Shown in pieces: positions 16,138 to 25,071 of a stretch of DNA of 28,724 bases. A program made the translations under genes and the position numbers. Source of the stretch: Clostridiales bacterium UBA6981 (lineage in GTDB: Bacteria > Bacillota > Clostridia > Oscillospirales > Oscillospiraceae). The number at the start of each line of letters is the position of its first letter. The first letter of the stretch is position 1. The stretch lies in NCBI GenBank assembly GCA_002450075.1, contig DJYJ01000059.1, forward strand, positions 7,336 through 36,059, read 5' to 3'. The notes under the pieces were generated by a model. The model saw only the letters and a list, made by a program, of their open reading frames with translations. It did not search any database and was not told the DNA's origin.

Positions 16138-16621
16138 GGAAATCACCTCCCAGACTTTTCTTCAAAAGGCCGCGGGCGCGGCGGATATGCGTCATGACGG
16201 TGTTCGGCTTTTCCCCGAGCATCGCCGCGATCTCCCGCGCCGTGTAGCCCTCGCAGTAAAAGAGATACACGGCCGTCTTGTACAGATCCGGCAGTGCGAG
16301 GATCGCCTCGAGCACCGCGTTCGGTTCGCTCGCCGGGGCGGAGAGCCCGCTCTGCTCGTCGAGACTGACCTCCGTGCGCTTGCGGCTTTTGAGCATATCC
16401 TTGCAGACGTTCGACACCGTGACAATCAGCCATGCCTTTTCGTGCTCGCGGTCTGCAAAGCCCGTCTCCGACCGGATCAGCCGCACAAAGGTCTCCTGCA
16501 CGGCGTCCTCGGCGTCATAGGTGTTTTTCATATAGGTAAAGGCGATACGATATACCGTTTTCAAGTGATCCTGATAGATCTCGCGCATATCTCTGCGCGT
16601 ACGCGACAGCGTACTTGGCAT
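16130..16621 (-). CDS. ECF-type RNA polymerase sigma factor
   Basis: Sigma-70 family protein of 163 residues with only regions 2 and 4. Region 2: VYRIAFTYMKNTYDAEDAVQETFVRLIRS, then AWLIVTVSNVCKDMLKSRKR. Region 4: LPDLYKTAVYLFYCEGYTAREIAAMLGEKPNTVMTHIRRARGLLKK, a clear helix-turn-helix. The start at 16621 (MPSTLSRTRRDMREIYQDH) follows a purine-rich AAGGGGG/GGAG stretch; the longer frame upstream runs into addA and is rejected. It directs polymerase to a set of promoters, perhaps its own operon, and is expected to be held inactive by the adjacent membrane protein. Confidence 0.93.
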   Translation of the reverse strand: MPSTLSRTRRDMREIYQDHLKTVYRIAFTYMKNTYDAEDAVQETFVRLIRSETGFADREHEKAWLIVTVSNVCKDMLKSRKRTEVSLDEQSGLSAPASEPNAVLEAILALPDLYKTAVYLFYCEGYTAREIAAMLGEKPNTVMTHIRRARGLLKKSLGGDFHA

Positions 16622-16657
16622 CTCTCCGGGATCCCCCTTTCTATCGGCGCTTGAAGG

Positions 16658-16687
16658 CGCCGTCAACATATAACACGATTGACGGCG
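16658..16687. promoter_or_regulatory. Inverted repeat in the sigma-operon promoter region
   Basis: CGCCGTCAA (16658-16666) and TTGACGGCG (16679-16687) are perfect 9-bp arms around a 12-base AT-rich spacer. The spacer reads TGTTATATG on the minus strand, close to an extended -10 box. It lies about 37 bases upstream of the sigma start. It may be an operator over the promoter; I find no ECF GAAC/CGTC pair at standard spacing. Confidence 0.45.
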
Positions 16688-16705
16688 GTGTTTTCGTTCA
16701 GGGAA

Positions 16706-16741
16706 AAATAAAATATTTTGAGCCGCCCGAATGGGCGGCTC
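16706..16741 (-). terminator. Terminator of the addBA operon
   Basis: On the minus strand GAGCCGCCC pairs with GGGCGGCTC (16733-16741 with 16720-16728), loop ATTC, followed by an A/T tract ending in T runs. It separates addA from the downstream sigma operon. Confidence 0.85.
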
Positions 16742-16760
16742 GTTTACTTGTCGTTCTGCG

Positions 16761-19700
16761 TTACCCGATCTCCACACGCGCTTCGCGGCCCATTGAGAGG
16801 AAATAGAGCACGCACTCCCGGACCGGTTTGCGGAAGATGCGCTCCACGGCCTTCGCATAGGCGCGCAGCTGCGGGGTATAAAGCGCCGTGCGCTCGCGCA
16901 TCTGCGCCTCGGTGCGGATAGCGTCGGTCTTATAGTCGATGACGGTCAGCCCGCCGCCCTCCTCCAGCAGGCAGTCGACCACGCCCTGCAGCAGCACCTC
17001 GTCGTCTCCGGCCGCGCCGAAGACCTCCTGCGCGCGGCAGAGCAGCGAGAATTTGAACTCGCGCGTGATCTTCTCCGCGCTCCGCATCCGCCGCCCCAGC
17101 GGCGAGGAGAAGAGCGACGCGATCGCCTTTGCATCGACGGCCTCGGCCTCGCGGTCGGAGAGATAGCGCTTTTGCCGCATGCGCTCGATCTCGGTGCGCA
17201 CGGCCTCCTCGCTGTCGGTGCGGTTAAAGTCCATATACTGCAGCACCAGATGCGTCGCGGTGCCGCGCTCGGCCCCGCGCAGGGGCTTATCCGCGCGCGC
17301 AAAGTCCGGCTCGCGGAAGCTGCGCGGCGCGTGCGGGGCGATATACGCGGCGTCCTCATCGGGCTCGGCACGGTCCTTCAGCTCGGTCGCCGTGACCTTG
17401 CTCGGCAGCGAGACGGCGTCAGTATACGGATAGACAAAGCTGAGATTCCGGCGCAGCAGCGCGAGGAAATCCGCATCCGGCGCAACAGGCTCCTCCTCGC
17501 CGGGCGCAGCATCGGCATCCTTTTCCTCCTCGCATACGGTGAGGGCGAGATGCTCCTCCCCGTCGGAGAGGATCGCTGCCAGCACCCAGTCCAGCGGGCA
17601 CGAGGCGTCGGATAGGATCTCCGGCGAGGGCGGCAGCGTGAGACCGGAGCGCACCTTTTCGATCTTTGCCTCAGGGTCCTTGACGCTTGCCGTCAGGAAG
17701 AGATATTCCTTCGCACGCGTGAGCGCGACGTATAAAAGCCGCATCTCCTCGGAGAGCGTCTCGCGCCGGAGGCGGCGGGCAATCGCCGTGCGGGCGAGCG
17801 TGGGATACTCCACACGGCGCTCGAGATCGGTCACCTTGGCGCCGAGACCGAGCTCCGGATGGACGAGCACGCGCGCGGCGCTGTCGCGCAGATTGAAGCG
17901 GCGCGAGAGGTCGCAGAGGAACACGATCGGGAACTCGAGACCCTTGGATTTGTGCACCGAGAGGATCCGGACGCCCGCGCCCGGCGCGGCGGCGCCGATC
18001 TCCCGGCCCTTTTCCGCCAGCGTGCGCAGCCACAGCACAAAGCGGTGCAGGCCGCGGTAGCCGGTGGATTCAAACGTCTCGGACAGCGAGACGAGCTCCA
18101 TCAGATTGCTCCGGCGGTGCTCGCCGTCGTCCATGGCGGAGGCCACGGCCAGCAGGTCGAACTCGCTGATGATCTGCCAGACCAGTGCGGCGCAGCTCAT
18201 ATCCGGCGCGGCGTCGCGCAGCGCGGAGAGCTTATCGAGCACGGCGCGGGTCTTTTCATCCGCCTCTGCGCGGACGCACAGCGCGCCGTACAGGTCGCTG
18301 TCGCGGTCGGCGGCGCGGAGGGCGGACAGCTCGTCCGCCGTATAGCCGAAGCACGGTGAGCGCAGCGCCGCGAGCAGCGGGATATCCTGGTGGGGGTTGT
18401 CGAGGATCGCGAGCACGCTCGTGACCGCGCTGATCTCCGGTGAGGAGAAAAACTCCTCCCCCTGCGCGGCCGCGACAGGGATGCCGCGGCGCAGCAGCGC
18501 CTTGCGGAAGGCCGCGCCCGCGCTGCCGGGCGAGCGCAGCAGGATCGCCACGTCGCCCCAGGCAGCCGCGCGGCGCACGCCGTCCGCGGTTACGGGCGTT
18601 CCGGCGCGGATCAGCTGTTCGATGCGCCGGGCGGTCATCTCGGCCTCGCGCTCGATGCGCGCGGGGGTCTCCTCGTCGTCCGAGGCGGCGCGTGCGGCTA
18701 AAAGCAGCAGCTCCGGCCTGCGGCTCTCACCCTCGTAGGGGGCGGCGTATTTCAGCGCGGCGGCCTCGTCATAGTCGATATCGCCCAGGCTCCGTGACAT
18801 GCAGGCGGAAAACACGGCGTTTGCCGCTTCAAGGATTTCGCGGCGCGAGCGGAAGTTTTCCCGCAGCAGGATGCGCCGCGGCGCGCCTTCACCGGCAGTC
18901 TCATAGTCGGCGTAAGCGTCGTATTTTTCGGTGAAGATGGCGGGATCCGCCAAACGGAAGCGATAGATCGACTGCTTGACGTCGCCGACGAGGAAGAGAT
19001 TGCTCTCGGCGCGCGAGACCGCGCGGAAGATCGTGTCCTGCACGCGGCTGACGTCCTGGTATTCGTCGACCATGACCTCGGTATAGCGCGCGGCGACCTC
19101 GGCGGCCAGCGGCGTTGGTGTGCCGCTCTCGTCCGTCAGAAGCCGCGCCGCGAAGTGCTCGAGATCGGCATAATCCACCAGCGACAGGCGGCGCTTGTCC
19201 CGGGCGTACTGCTCGTCGAAGCGCAGCGTCAGGCGCAGCAGCGCCTCCATCGCGTCGTGCGTCAGCGCCATGCCGCGCAGCATCGCCTCCGACGGGGCGG
19301 CAAGCGCCTTTTCCATGCCCTTGCAGGCCGTTTTGCAGGCCTCGCGCCGCGCCTTGACGGAATCGGACAGCGCGGGATCCGGGCTGTTGCGCAGGAGCTT
19401 GAGCTTGGGAAACGGAATGGGCAGACGCCCGCGCGCGCAGTCCCAGCCCACGCGCAGCGCGCGGGAGAGCTCCCGCAGCGCGTCGGCCGTCTCGGCGACG
19501 CTCTCTCCGTAGGCCGCGCGGATCTTCTCCTCGGCGGCCATGGACGTCAACACACGGTCCATCTCGTCGGCCCAGTAGTCGGCGCGGGTCTGGAGCGAGG
19601 CGAGGATCTCCCGGCCCCAGACCGTTTCCCCCGCGTCGGCGGCGGGGGCGCGCAGCTGCTCGATCATGTCCTCCGCCCATTTTTCCGGGCGGGCGTGGCA

Positions 19701-20258
19701 CTGCATTTTATCATACAGCTCCAGCACCAGCTCGCACAGCCGCCGGTCGTCCCGCCCGGCGCCGACCGTGTCGGCCAGCGCGAGGAAGCCCGGATACGCC
19801 GCGGCGCGCGCATAGCTCTCCTCCATCACCTTTTCGAGCGCCGCGCTCTTCATGGCGGCGGCGCGGTCGTCCTCGATGATGCGGAAATCCGGCGCGAGAC
19901 CGAGCAGATGCCCATGCCGGCGCAGCAGCGTGCCGCAGAAGCCGTGGATCGTGCTGATCTCGGCGCGGCGGCACAGCGCGCTCTGGCGGCGCAGATGGCG
20001 GTTGGCCGGGTCGGCCGCGATGGCCTTCGAAAGCTCGTCCATGATGCGGCCCTTCAGCTCGCCGGCCGCGGCGCGCGTAAAGGTGATGACAAGGAAGCTG
20101 TCGATGTCCTTGGGATCCGCGCGGTCGGTGAGATAGCCCATCAGCCGCTCGGTCAGTACCTTGGTCTTGCCGCTGCCCGCGCCGGCAGAGACGAGCACGG
20201 CGCTGCCGCGGCTTTCGATCGCCGCGCGCTGCGCGGCGGTGGGGGTGAATGCGCTCAT
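16761..20258 (-). CDS. addA: ATP-dependent helicase/nuclease subunit A
   Basis: Helicase-nuclease subunit of the AddAB complex, which resects double-strand breaks and prepares ends for RecA. Length 1,165 residues. UvrD/Rep-type helicase motifs in order: Walker A SAGAGSGKT (24-32), TFTRAAAGELKGRI, the DEYQDVSRVQ motif near 396, VGDVKQSIYRFR, then SVHKSKGLEFPIVFL and LYVALTRAKEYL. The RecB-like nuclease motif VIDYKT lies near 1105. The start at 20258 (MSAFTPTAAQ) overlaps the addB stop in an ATGA, so the pair is translationally coupled. Full length and no frame break. Confidence 0.96.
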   Translation of the reverse strand: MSAFTPTAAQRAAIESRGSAVLVSAGAGSGKTKVLTERLMGYLTDRADPKDIDSFLVITFTRAAAGELKGRIMDELSKAIAADPANRHLRRQSALCRRAEISTIHGFCGTLLRRHGHLLGLAPDFRIIEDDRAAAMKSAALEKVMEESYARAAAYPGFLALADTVGAGRDDRRLCELVLELYDKMQCHARPEKWAEDMIEQLRAPAADAGETVWGREILASLQTRADYWADEMDRVLTSMAAEEKIRAAYGESVAETADALRELSRALRVGWDCARGRLPIPFPKLKLLRNSPDPALSDSVKARREACKTACKGMEKALAAPSEAMLRGMALTHDAMEALLRLTLRFDEQYARDKRRLSLVDYADLEHFAARLLTDESGTPTPLAAEVAARYTEVMVDEYQDVSRVQDTIFRAVSRAESNLFLVGDVKQSIYRFRLADPAIFTEKYDAYADYETAGEGAPRRILLRENFRSRREILEAANAVFSACMSRSLGDIDYDEAAALKYAAPYEGESRRPELLLLAARAASDDEETPARIEREAEMTARRIEQLIRAGTPVTADGVRRAAAWGDVAILLRSPGSAGAAFRKALLRRGIPVAAAQGEEFFSSPEISAVTSVLAILDNPHQDIPLLAALRSPCFGYTADELSALRAADRDSDLYGALCVRAEADEKTRAVLDKLSALRDAAPDMSCAALVWQIISEFDLLAVASAMDDGEHRRSNLMELVSLSETFESTGYRGLHRFVLWLRTLAEKGREIGAAAPGAGVRILSVHKSKGLEFPIVFLCDLSRRFNLRDSAARVLVHPELGLGAKVTDLERRVEYPTLARTAIARRLRRETLSEEMRLLYVALTRAKEYLFLTASVKDPEAKIEKVRSGLTLPPSPEILSDASCPLDWVLAAILSDGEEHLALTVCEEEKDADAAPGEEEPVAPDADFLALLRRNLSFVYPYTDAVSLPSKVTATELKDRAEPDEDAAYIAPHAPRSFREPDFARADKPLRGAERGTATHLVLQYMDFNRTDSEEAVRTEIERMRQKRYLSDREAEAVDAKAIASLFSSPLGRRMRSAEKITREFKFSLLCRAQEVFGAAGDDEVLLQGVVDCLLEEGGGLTVIDYKTDAIRTEAQMRERTALYTPQLRAYAKAVERIFRKPVRECVLYFLSMGREARVEIG

Positions 20259-23200
20259 GGCTCCTCGCCTCCTTCCAGCAGCTCCCACACCCGCTCGGCG
20301 GAGAGCTTGGGCAGATAGCGGCTGCTCTCGCCCGCCTCGCCGTCTGAGAAGTGGCAGGCGTCGCGATAGTCACAGTTGTCGCAGGCCGACTCGCGCGAGG
20401 GGCGCAGATAGGGATCGGCCGCGATCGCGCCGCGGCGCAGCTCCGCGGCCATGCCGCCGAGCGTCTTGCGGATATGGCGGTACAAAAGCCCCATCCGCTC
20501 GGCCGAGGCGGCGCTGTCGGCCGCCGGCTTGCCGGAGCGGAATTTCAGGGGGATATAGCGCTTGTCCTCGCCCTTTTCCCAGGCCTCGATCAGCGCCGGA
20601 TCGTCGAGCACGAGACCGCTGCGGCGCGCCTCCTTTTGCAGGAAGGCGGCGATCTCCTCGTCCGTGCCCTCGCCGTCGAGCGCGGCCATCGCGCTGCGCG
20701 CCGGGACGTACATCACGCCCGCGGGCTCGATCGGGTGGCCGTAGCGGCCCTCGCCGTCGGTCGAAAGGGCGAAGAGATACAGCAGCATCTGCAGCCCCAT
20801 GCCGTACCACACGTCGCCGAGAGAAAAGCTCTTCCGCCCGGTCTTGTAGTCCACGACGCGCAGATACAGCCGCCCGTCGTGCAGCCAGCCGTCCACGCGG
20901 TCGGCGATGCCGATGAGCTGCAGTTGCTCCTCTCCCTCGCCCAGCAGAACGGGCGGGAGGGAGGCTGCGTCGGCAAAGTTCAGTTCGAAGTCCAGCGGCT
21001 CGAAGTCCGAGCGGCGCAGCTCGTCCGCCATGTCGTGCACGATCTGCCACGCGTCGCGCCGCAGACGGCCGAAGAGGTGGCGGAAGCGCTCGGTCTTCTC
21101 GGAAAAGCCGCCGAGCGAGGCGGCGATATACTCCTCGATCGCCTCATCGACGATCGCGCGCAGCGTCTCGTCGTCCACCGCGGCGAAGCCGTCGCGCGCC
21201 TTGACCGCGCGGGCGCTCTGCTCCAGCACGGCGTGGATAAAGGTGCCGACGTCGTTTGGCCGGAAGAGGGCGGGCTCATAGGGCTTCGCCTTCATGCCAT
21301 AGCGGCAGAAATAGGCAAACTGGCAGGAAGCCAGCGAGTCGATGCGCGAGGCGCTCAGGCGCAGCGTCGGTCCGTAGAGCGCCGAGACCGCGCGGGGCGA
21401 AAGATTCCCGCGCCGACGCGCGGCGGCGGTTTTCAGCGCGTCCAGCCTGCCCGGCTCGTTCTCGGCAAACCAGGCCGCGGCGGCCTGAGCGATCGGGTCG
21501 CCGGGCGCGCCGGAGGCGAGCGAGAGCGCGCTTGCGCGCGACGAGGCGCGCACCGCGCGCATGTCGAGCCGCTCTACCGGCAGCGTAAAGAGCGCCGCGG
21601 CGCGGTTCATGACAAACGAGGGACGCTCCGCTCCGCCCTCGGCGGAGGAGAGGGAATAGCACATCGTGAGGCTCTCCGACGGAAGGGAGAGCGTGTGGTA
21701 AATCAGCGAAAACTCGCGCCAGAGCTCGTTTTCCCCGGCGCCGCCGAGGTCGATGTCCAGCTCGAGCAGACGCTCGCGCTCCTCCGCGGAAAAGACGCCG
21801 CCGCCCTCCTCCGAGGCGGGCAGTCGCGCGTCGGACGCGCCGAGCACGATCAGATGCCGGATGCTGCGCCGGCGCATGCGGTCAAAGTCGCCGGCCGAGA
21901 CGCGGTCGAGCGAGACCGGGATCGTGCCGACGTCGTATTTCGACAGCATCAGGGTGAACAGGCGGCCGAACTCCTCGGCCTCCATGGCGCTCTCGCCGAG
22001 GACAGCGGCGCTCTGCTCGAGCGCGCCGACCGTGATCTCCCACAGCTGGGCAGTCTCGGCGGCAAGACCTTCGCGTCCGGCGGCGGCAAGCGCGTCGGCG
22101 CGCGCGGACAAAAGCTCCGGCAGCTTCAGGTCCAGCAGCAGTCCGGACAGCGCCGAGGCCTGCTCGGCGGCGGTATGGGCGAGCTTTGCGCGCCGCGCAA
22201 AGCTCTTCAGCGGCGCGGCCAGACGGCGGCGCAGCGCGTTGATGCGCCCGAGGCGCTCCTCCGCCGCGGCGTCAAATTTCGCGCCGTAGCCGTCGGGGTG
22301 CTGGCGCCAGTCGTCCTCGCGCTCCCAGGCGGGGGCGCGCAGCTGCCATTTATATAAGTAGTTGCCGAGCTCATCGCACTCGTCCGGCGTGAGGCCGGTG
22401 AGTGAGGTGCGCATATAGTCCGTCACGTCGTCCACGTCCCAGCCCCCGCCGACGATCTCATAGGCGGCGGCGATCAGCGCGGGCAGCGGCTTTTGCATCA
22501 GCTCGCTCTTTTTCGCGACGAACAGCGGCACGCCGTAGTGGGCGAAGCAGCTTTCGAGCGCGCGGCGGTAATCCTCGAATCCGCGCACAGCCACGGCGAT
22601 GTCCCGCCAGCGGCAGCCGCCGTCGCGCACAAGGGCGATCGCCTTGGCGGCGGCAAGCTCGCACTCGGCCGTGAGGTCGGGCGCGGCGAAGAGGCGGACG
22701 CCCTCCGTCTTTTTCTCCCAGGGGGCGGCGGAATAGGAAAAGAGCCGCTCGCTGAAAAAGCGGAGCGCGTCGCTGCGGTCGCCGGGGACGTCCATCCGCT
22801 CGAGCTGGACGGAAACGCCCAGCTCCTCCGCGCAGTCCTTCAGCCGTCGCGCGGCGACGCGGGAAAGGGCAAAGGTCTCGTCCGTGCCGTGGAGCTCGTC
22901 GAGCGTCAGCGCGACCGTCACCTCCGCGCCGGAGGCGAGCATCGCGCGGATCACCTCGCGCTCCTGGCTGGTGAAGTCGATAAAGCCGTCGATGTAGATG
23001 CGGCTCCCGCTGCCGATCCCGCTCGCGGGGATCTGCCCGGCGAGGAGGGAGAGGCGGTCGTGGGGGTCGGCGCGGCCGTTTGCCACGACGGCGTCGTAGC
23101 TCTCGAGCACGAGCGCCATGTCCCACAGCTTTTCGCCCAGCGCCCCGCTCTCCTTCTCCGCGGCCTCATAGAGCATCCCGGCCGTGACGGAGGCGGTCTT

Positions 23201-23581
23201 GCACTCGTCCACGGCGGCAAGCAGCGCCGATTGCAGCTCGGCACGGTGGGCGGCTGCGCCGTATAGCTTGAGGCGCGAGCTGACCGCGTTCACGGCCAGC
23301 GCCATGCACAGCATCCGCCCGCCCTTGTCGAGCCAGGCGGCGGCCGCGCCGCCCTGCTGCTGCATCACGCGGCGCGCAAGGCCGGTGAAGGAGAACACCT
23401 CGGCATAGCGCGAGAGCGTATCGCCGCATTTTTCGCACAGCTCGCGCTCGGCCTCGTGGCTGTATTGTTCGGGGACGATGAGCATGCTGCCGCCGCGGCC
23501 GCAGCGGACCGCCTCGGCGATCTCGGCGATCATGGCCGAGGTCTTGCCGCTTCCCGCGCGGCCGATGATGAGTCGAAGCAC
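20255..23581 (-). CDS. addB: ATP-dependent nuclease subunit B
   Basis: Partner of AddA, 1,108 residues. It has an N-terminal P-loop IGRAGSGKT (6-14), an inactivated helicase-like core, and a C-terminal RecB-type nuclease with VVDYKTGRKSF near 909. Four cysteines of the iron-sulfur staple are present: one in LASCQFAYFC near 752 and three in CDNCDYRDAC near 1065. The start is taken as GTG 23581 (giving MLRLIIGRAGSGKT) because AGGAGGGG lies 7 bases upstream. The in-frame ATG at 23800 would overlap the divergent aminotransferase gene and its promoter and is rejected. First gene of the addBA operon. Confidence 0.95.
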   Translation of the reverse strand: MLRLIIGRAGSGKTSAMIAEIAEAVRCGRGGSMLIVPEQYSHEAERELCEKCGDTLSRYAEVFSFTGLARRVMQQQGGAAAAWLDKGGRMLCMALAVNAVSSRLKLYGAAAHRAELQSALLAAVDECKTASVTAGMLYEAAEKESGALGEKLWDMALVLESYDAVVANGRADPHDRLSLLAGQIPASGIGSGSRIYIDGFIDFTSQEREVIRAMLASGAEVTVALTLDELHGTDETFALSRVAARRLKDCAEELGVSVQLERMDVPGDRSDALRFFSERLFSYSAAPWEKKTEGVRLFAAPDLTAECELAAAKAIALVRDGGCRWRDIAVAVRGFEDYRRALESCFAHYGVPLFVAKKSELMQKPLPALIAAAYEIVGGGWDVDDVTDYMRTSLTGLTPDECDELGNYLYKWQLRAPAWEREDDWRQHPDGYGAKFDAAAEERLGRINALRRRLAAPLKSFARRAKLAHTAAEQASALSGLLLDLKLPELLSARADALAAAGREGLAAETAQLWEITVGALEQSAAVLGESAMEAEEFGRLFTLMLSKYDVGTIPVSLDRVSAGDFDRMRRRSIRHLIVLGASDARLPASEEGGGVFSAEERERLLELDIDLGGAGENELWREFSLIYHTLSLPSESLTMCYSLSSAEGGAERPSFVMNRAAALFTLPVERLDMRAVRASSRASALSLASGAPGDPIAQAAAAWFAENEPGRLDALKTAAARRRGNLSPRAVSALYGPTLRLSASRIDSLASCQFAYFCRYGMKAKPYEPALFRPNDVGTFIHAVLEQSARAVKARDGFAAVDDETLRAIVDEAIEEYIAASLGGFSEKTERFRHLFGRLRRDAWQIVHDMADELRRSDFEPLDFELNFADAASLPPVLLGEGEEQLQLIGIADRVDGWLHDGRLYLRVVDYKTGRKSFSLGDVWYGMGLQMLLYLFALSTDGEGRYGHPIEPAGVMYVPARSAMAALDGEGTDEEIAAFLQKEARRSGLVLDDPALIEAWEKGEDKRYIPLKFRSGKPAADSAASAERMGLLYRHIRKTLGGMAAELRRGAIAADPYLRPSRESACDNCDYRDACHFSDGEAGESSRYLPKLSAERVWELLEGGEEP

Positions 23582-23621
23582 GATCTGTCCCCTCCTTTCT
23601 TTCTGACATAATCTCGATCGT

Positions 23622-23650
23622 AGTTTATCAAATTCGCGTCCCTTAGGCAA
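23622..23650 (-). promoter_or_regulatory. Candidate promoter of addBA
   Basis: On the minus strand, TTGCCT (23650-23645), 17-bp spacer, TAAACT (23627-23622); both boxes match consensus at 4 of 6. A weak promoter would suit a repair nuclease. Confidence 0.45.
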
Positions 23651-23707
23651 GAGGCCGCGCCGGAAATCGGCTCTTTTCGTCCCTGCGGGGCAATTGATCG
23701 CTTTTTG

Positions 23708-23736
23708 TTGATAAATGGCTGAAACGGTGCTAAAAT
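23708..23736 (+). promoter_or_regulatory. Promoter of the aminotransferase gene
   Basis: TTGATA (23708-23713), 17-bp spacer, TAAAAT (23731-23736), 47 bases before the start codon. Confidence 0.8.
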
Positions 23737-23783
23737 ACCAAACCATAAAAGACTGACTGTCCATTGTCGGGAAGAAGGAAGCT

Positions 23784-24980
23784 ATGAAATTCTCATCCAA
23801 GATCGAAGCCTGTCAGCCTTCCGCCATGCGCGTCTTCGCCCCGGCGGCCGCCGCGGCGGAGGAAAAAGGCGTGAAGGTCTATCATCTGAACATCGGCCAG
23901 CCGGATATCCGCACGCCCGACGCTTATTTCGAGGCGCTTCGCTCGTTTTCCGAGCCGGTTCTGTCCTATGCGCCGTCGAACGGGATGACCCCGCTGCTCG
24001 ACGCCGTGAAGGGTTACTATGAGCGGATCGGCGTCTGCCTTAAGCGTGACGATATCCTGGTCACCAACGGCGGCAGCGAGGCCATGCAGATCGCCGCCTC
24101 CTGCCTGCTCGACGACGGCGACGAGATCGTGATCCCCGAGCCCTTCTATTCCAATTATCAGACCGTCGTCACCCTTGCGGGCGGCACGGTGCGGCCGATC
24201 ACCACCTCGCCGGAGGAGGGCTACCGCTTTGCGGTGCGCGAGCGGATCGAGGCGTGCCTCAACGACCGCACGCGGGCGATCATGATCACGAACCCGGGCA
24301 ACCCCACCGGCACGGTGATGAGCCGCGACGAGCTGAAGCTGATGCTCGACATCGCCAGGGAGCATGATCTGTATCTGATCTGCGACGAGGTGTATCGGGA
24401 GTTCGTCTACGGCGGTGAGGAGCTGATGAGCGTTCTGCAGTTCCCGGGCTATGAGGAAAACGTCATCGTGATCGACTCGGTCTCCAAGCGCTTTTCCGCC
24501 TGCGGGGCCCGCGTCGGGATGCTGATCTCCCGCAACCGCGCCTTTCTTGCCCAGGCGCTGAAGATGTGCCAGTGCCGCCTGTCCGTCGCGACCGTCGATC
24601 AGGTCGCCGCCGCGGCGCTCTATGCCCTTGACAGCCGCTATTTCAACGCCACGCGCGAGGAGTACCGCCGCCGCCGCGATCTGTTTGTCGATAAGCTCGG
24701 CAGGATCCCGGGCGTCATCTTCAGCGAGCCGAAGGGCGCCTTTTACGTCATGGCGGCCCTGCCCGTCGACGACGCGTTCCGCTTTCAGCAATGGCTGCTG
24801 ACCGACTTTGCCGCCGAACGGGGCGAGACCCTGATGTTTGCCTGCGGCGAGCCGTTTTACGCCACGCCCGGCTGCGGGAAAAACGAGGTGCGCATGGCCT
24901 ATGTGCTCCGGGAGGAGGATCTCTCCCGCGCACTGGACCTCCTTGCGGCCGCCATCGGGGAATATAACGCGCGGCGCTGA
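23784..24980 (+). CDS. PLP-dependent aminotransferase, class I/II
   Basis: Fold-type I aminotransferase of 398 residues. The PLP-binding lysine is Lys235 in SVSKRFSACGARVG. Other family marks are LNIGQPDIRTP near the start, the TNGGSEAMQ phosphate-cup turn, NPGNPTGTVMSRDEL, CDEVYREFVYGG, and the carboxylate-binding Arg in KNEVRMAYVL near the C-terminus. It resembles AspC-like aspartate or aromatic aminotransferases of Firmicutes; specificity cannot be read from the sequence. AAGGAAG precedes the ATG. Single gene with its own promoter and terminator, divergent from addBA. Confidence 0.92.
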   Translation: MKFSSKIEACQPSAMRVFAPAAAAAEEKGVKVYHLNIGQPDIRTPDAYFEALRSFSEPVLSYAPSNGMTPLLDAVKGYYERIGVCLKRDDILVTNGGSEAMQIAASCLLDDGDEIVIPEPFYSNYQTVVTLAGGTVRPITTSPEEGYRFAVRERIEACLNDRTRAIMITNPGNPTGTVMSRDELKLMLDIAREHDLYLICDEVYREFVYGGEELMSVLQFPGYEENVIVIDSVSKRFSACGARVGMLISRNRAFLAQALKMCQCRLSVATVDQVAAAALYALDSRYFNATREEYRRRRDLFVDKLGRIPGVIFSEPKGAFYVMAALPVDDAFRFQQWLLTDFAAERGETLMFACGEPFYATPGCGKNEVRMAYVLREEDLSRALDLLAAAIGEYNARR

Positions 24981-25015
24981 CCGCCCGCGCGCCGGGAAGC
25001 CTTCTCTTAACATTT

Positions 25016-25052
25016 ACGCCCTCTCCGCCGCGTGCGGAGAGGGCGTATTTTT
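25016..25052 (+). terminator. Terminator of the aminotransferase gene
   Basis: Perfect 13-bp stem (25016-25028 with 25034-25046), CGCGT loop, followed by ATTTTTG. Confidence 0.93.
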
Positions 25053-25071
25053 GCTTTATGGAAGATCGGTA

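Noticed and set aside
20351..22357. Long plus-strand open frame (668 codons) opposite addB
   Set aside because: GC-rich antisense shadow of a clear AddB gene; no family motif and no ribosome site.
23582..23800. N-terminal extension of AddB to ATG 23800
   Set aside because: It would overlap the divergent aminotransferase start and both promoters, and the GTG at 23581 has a strong ribosome site exactly where the family N-terminus begins.
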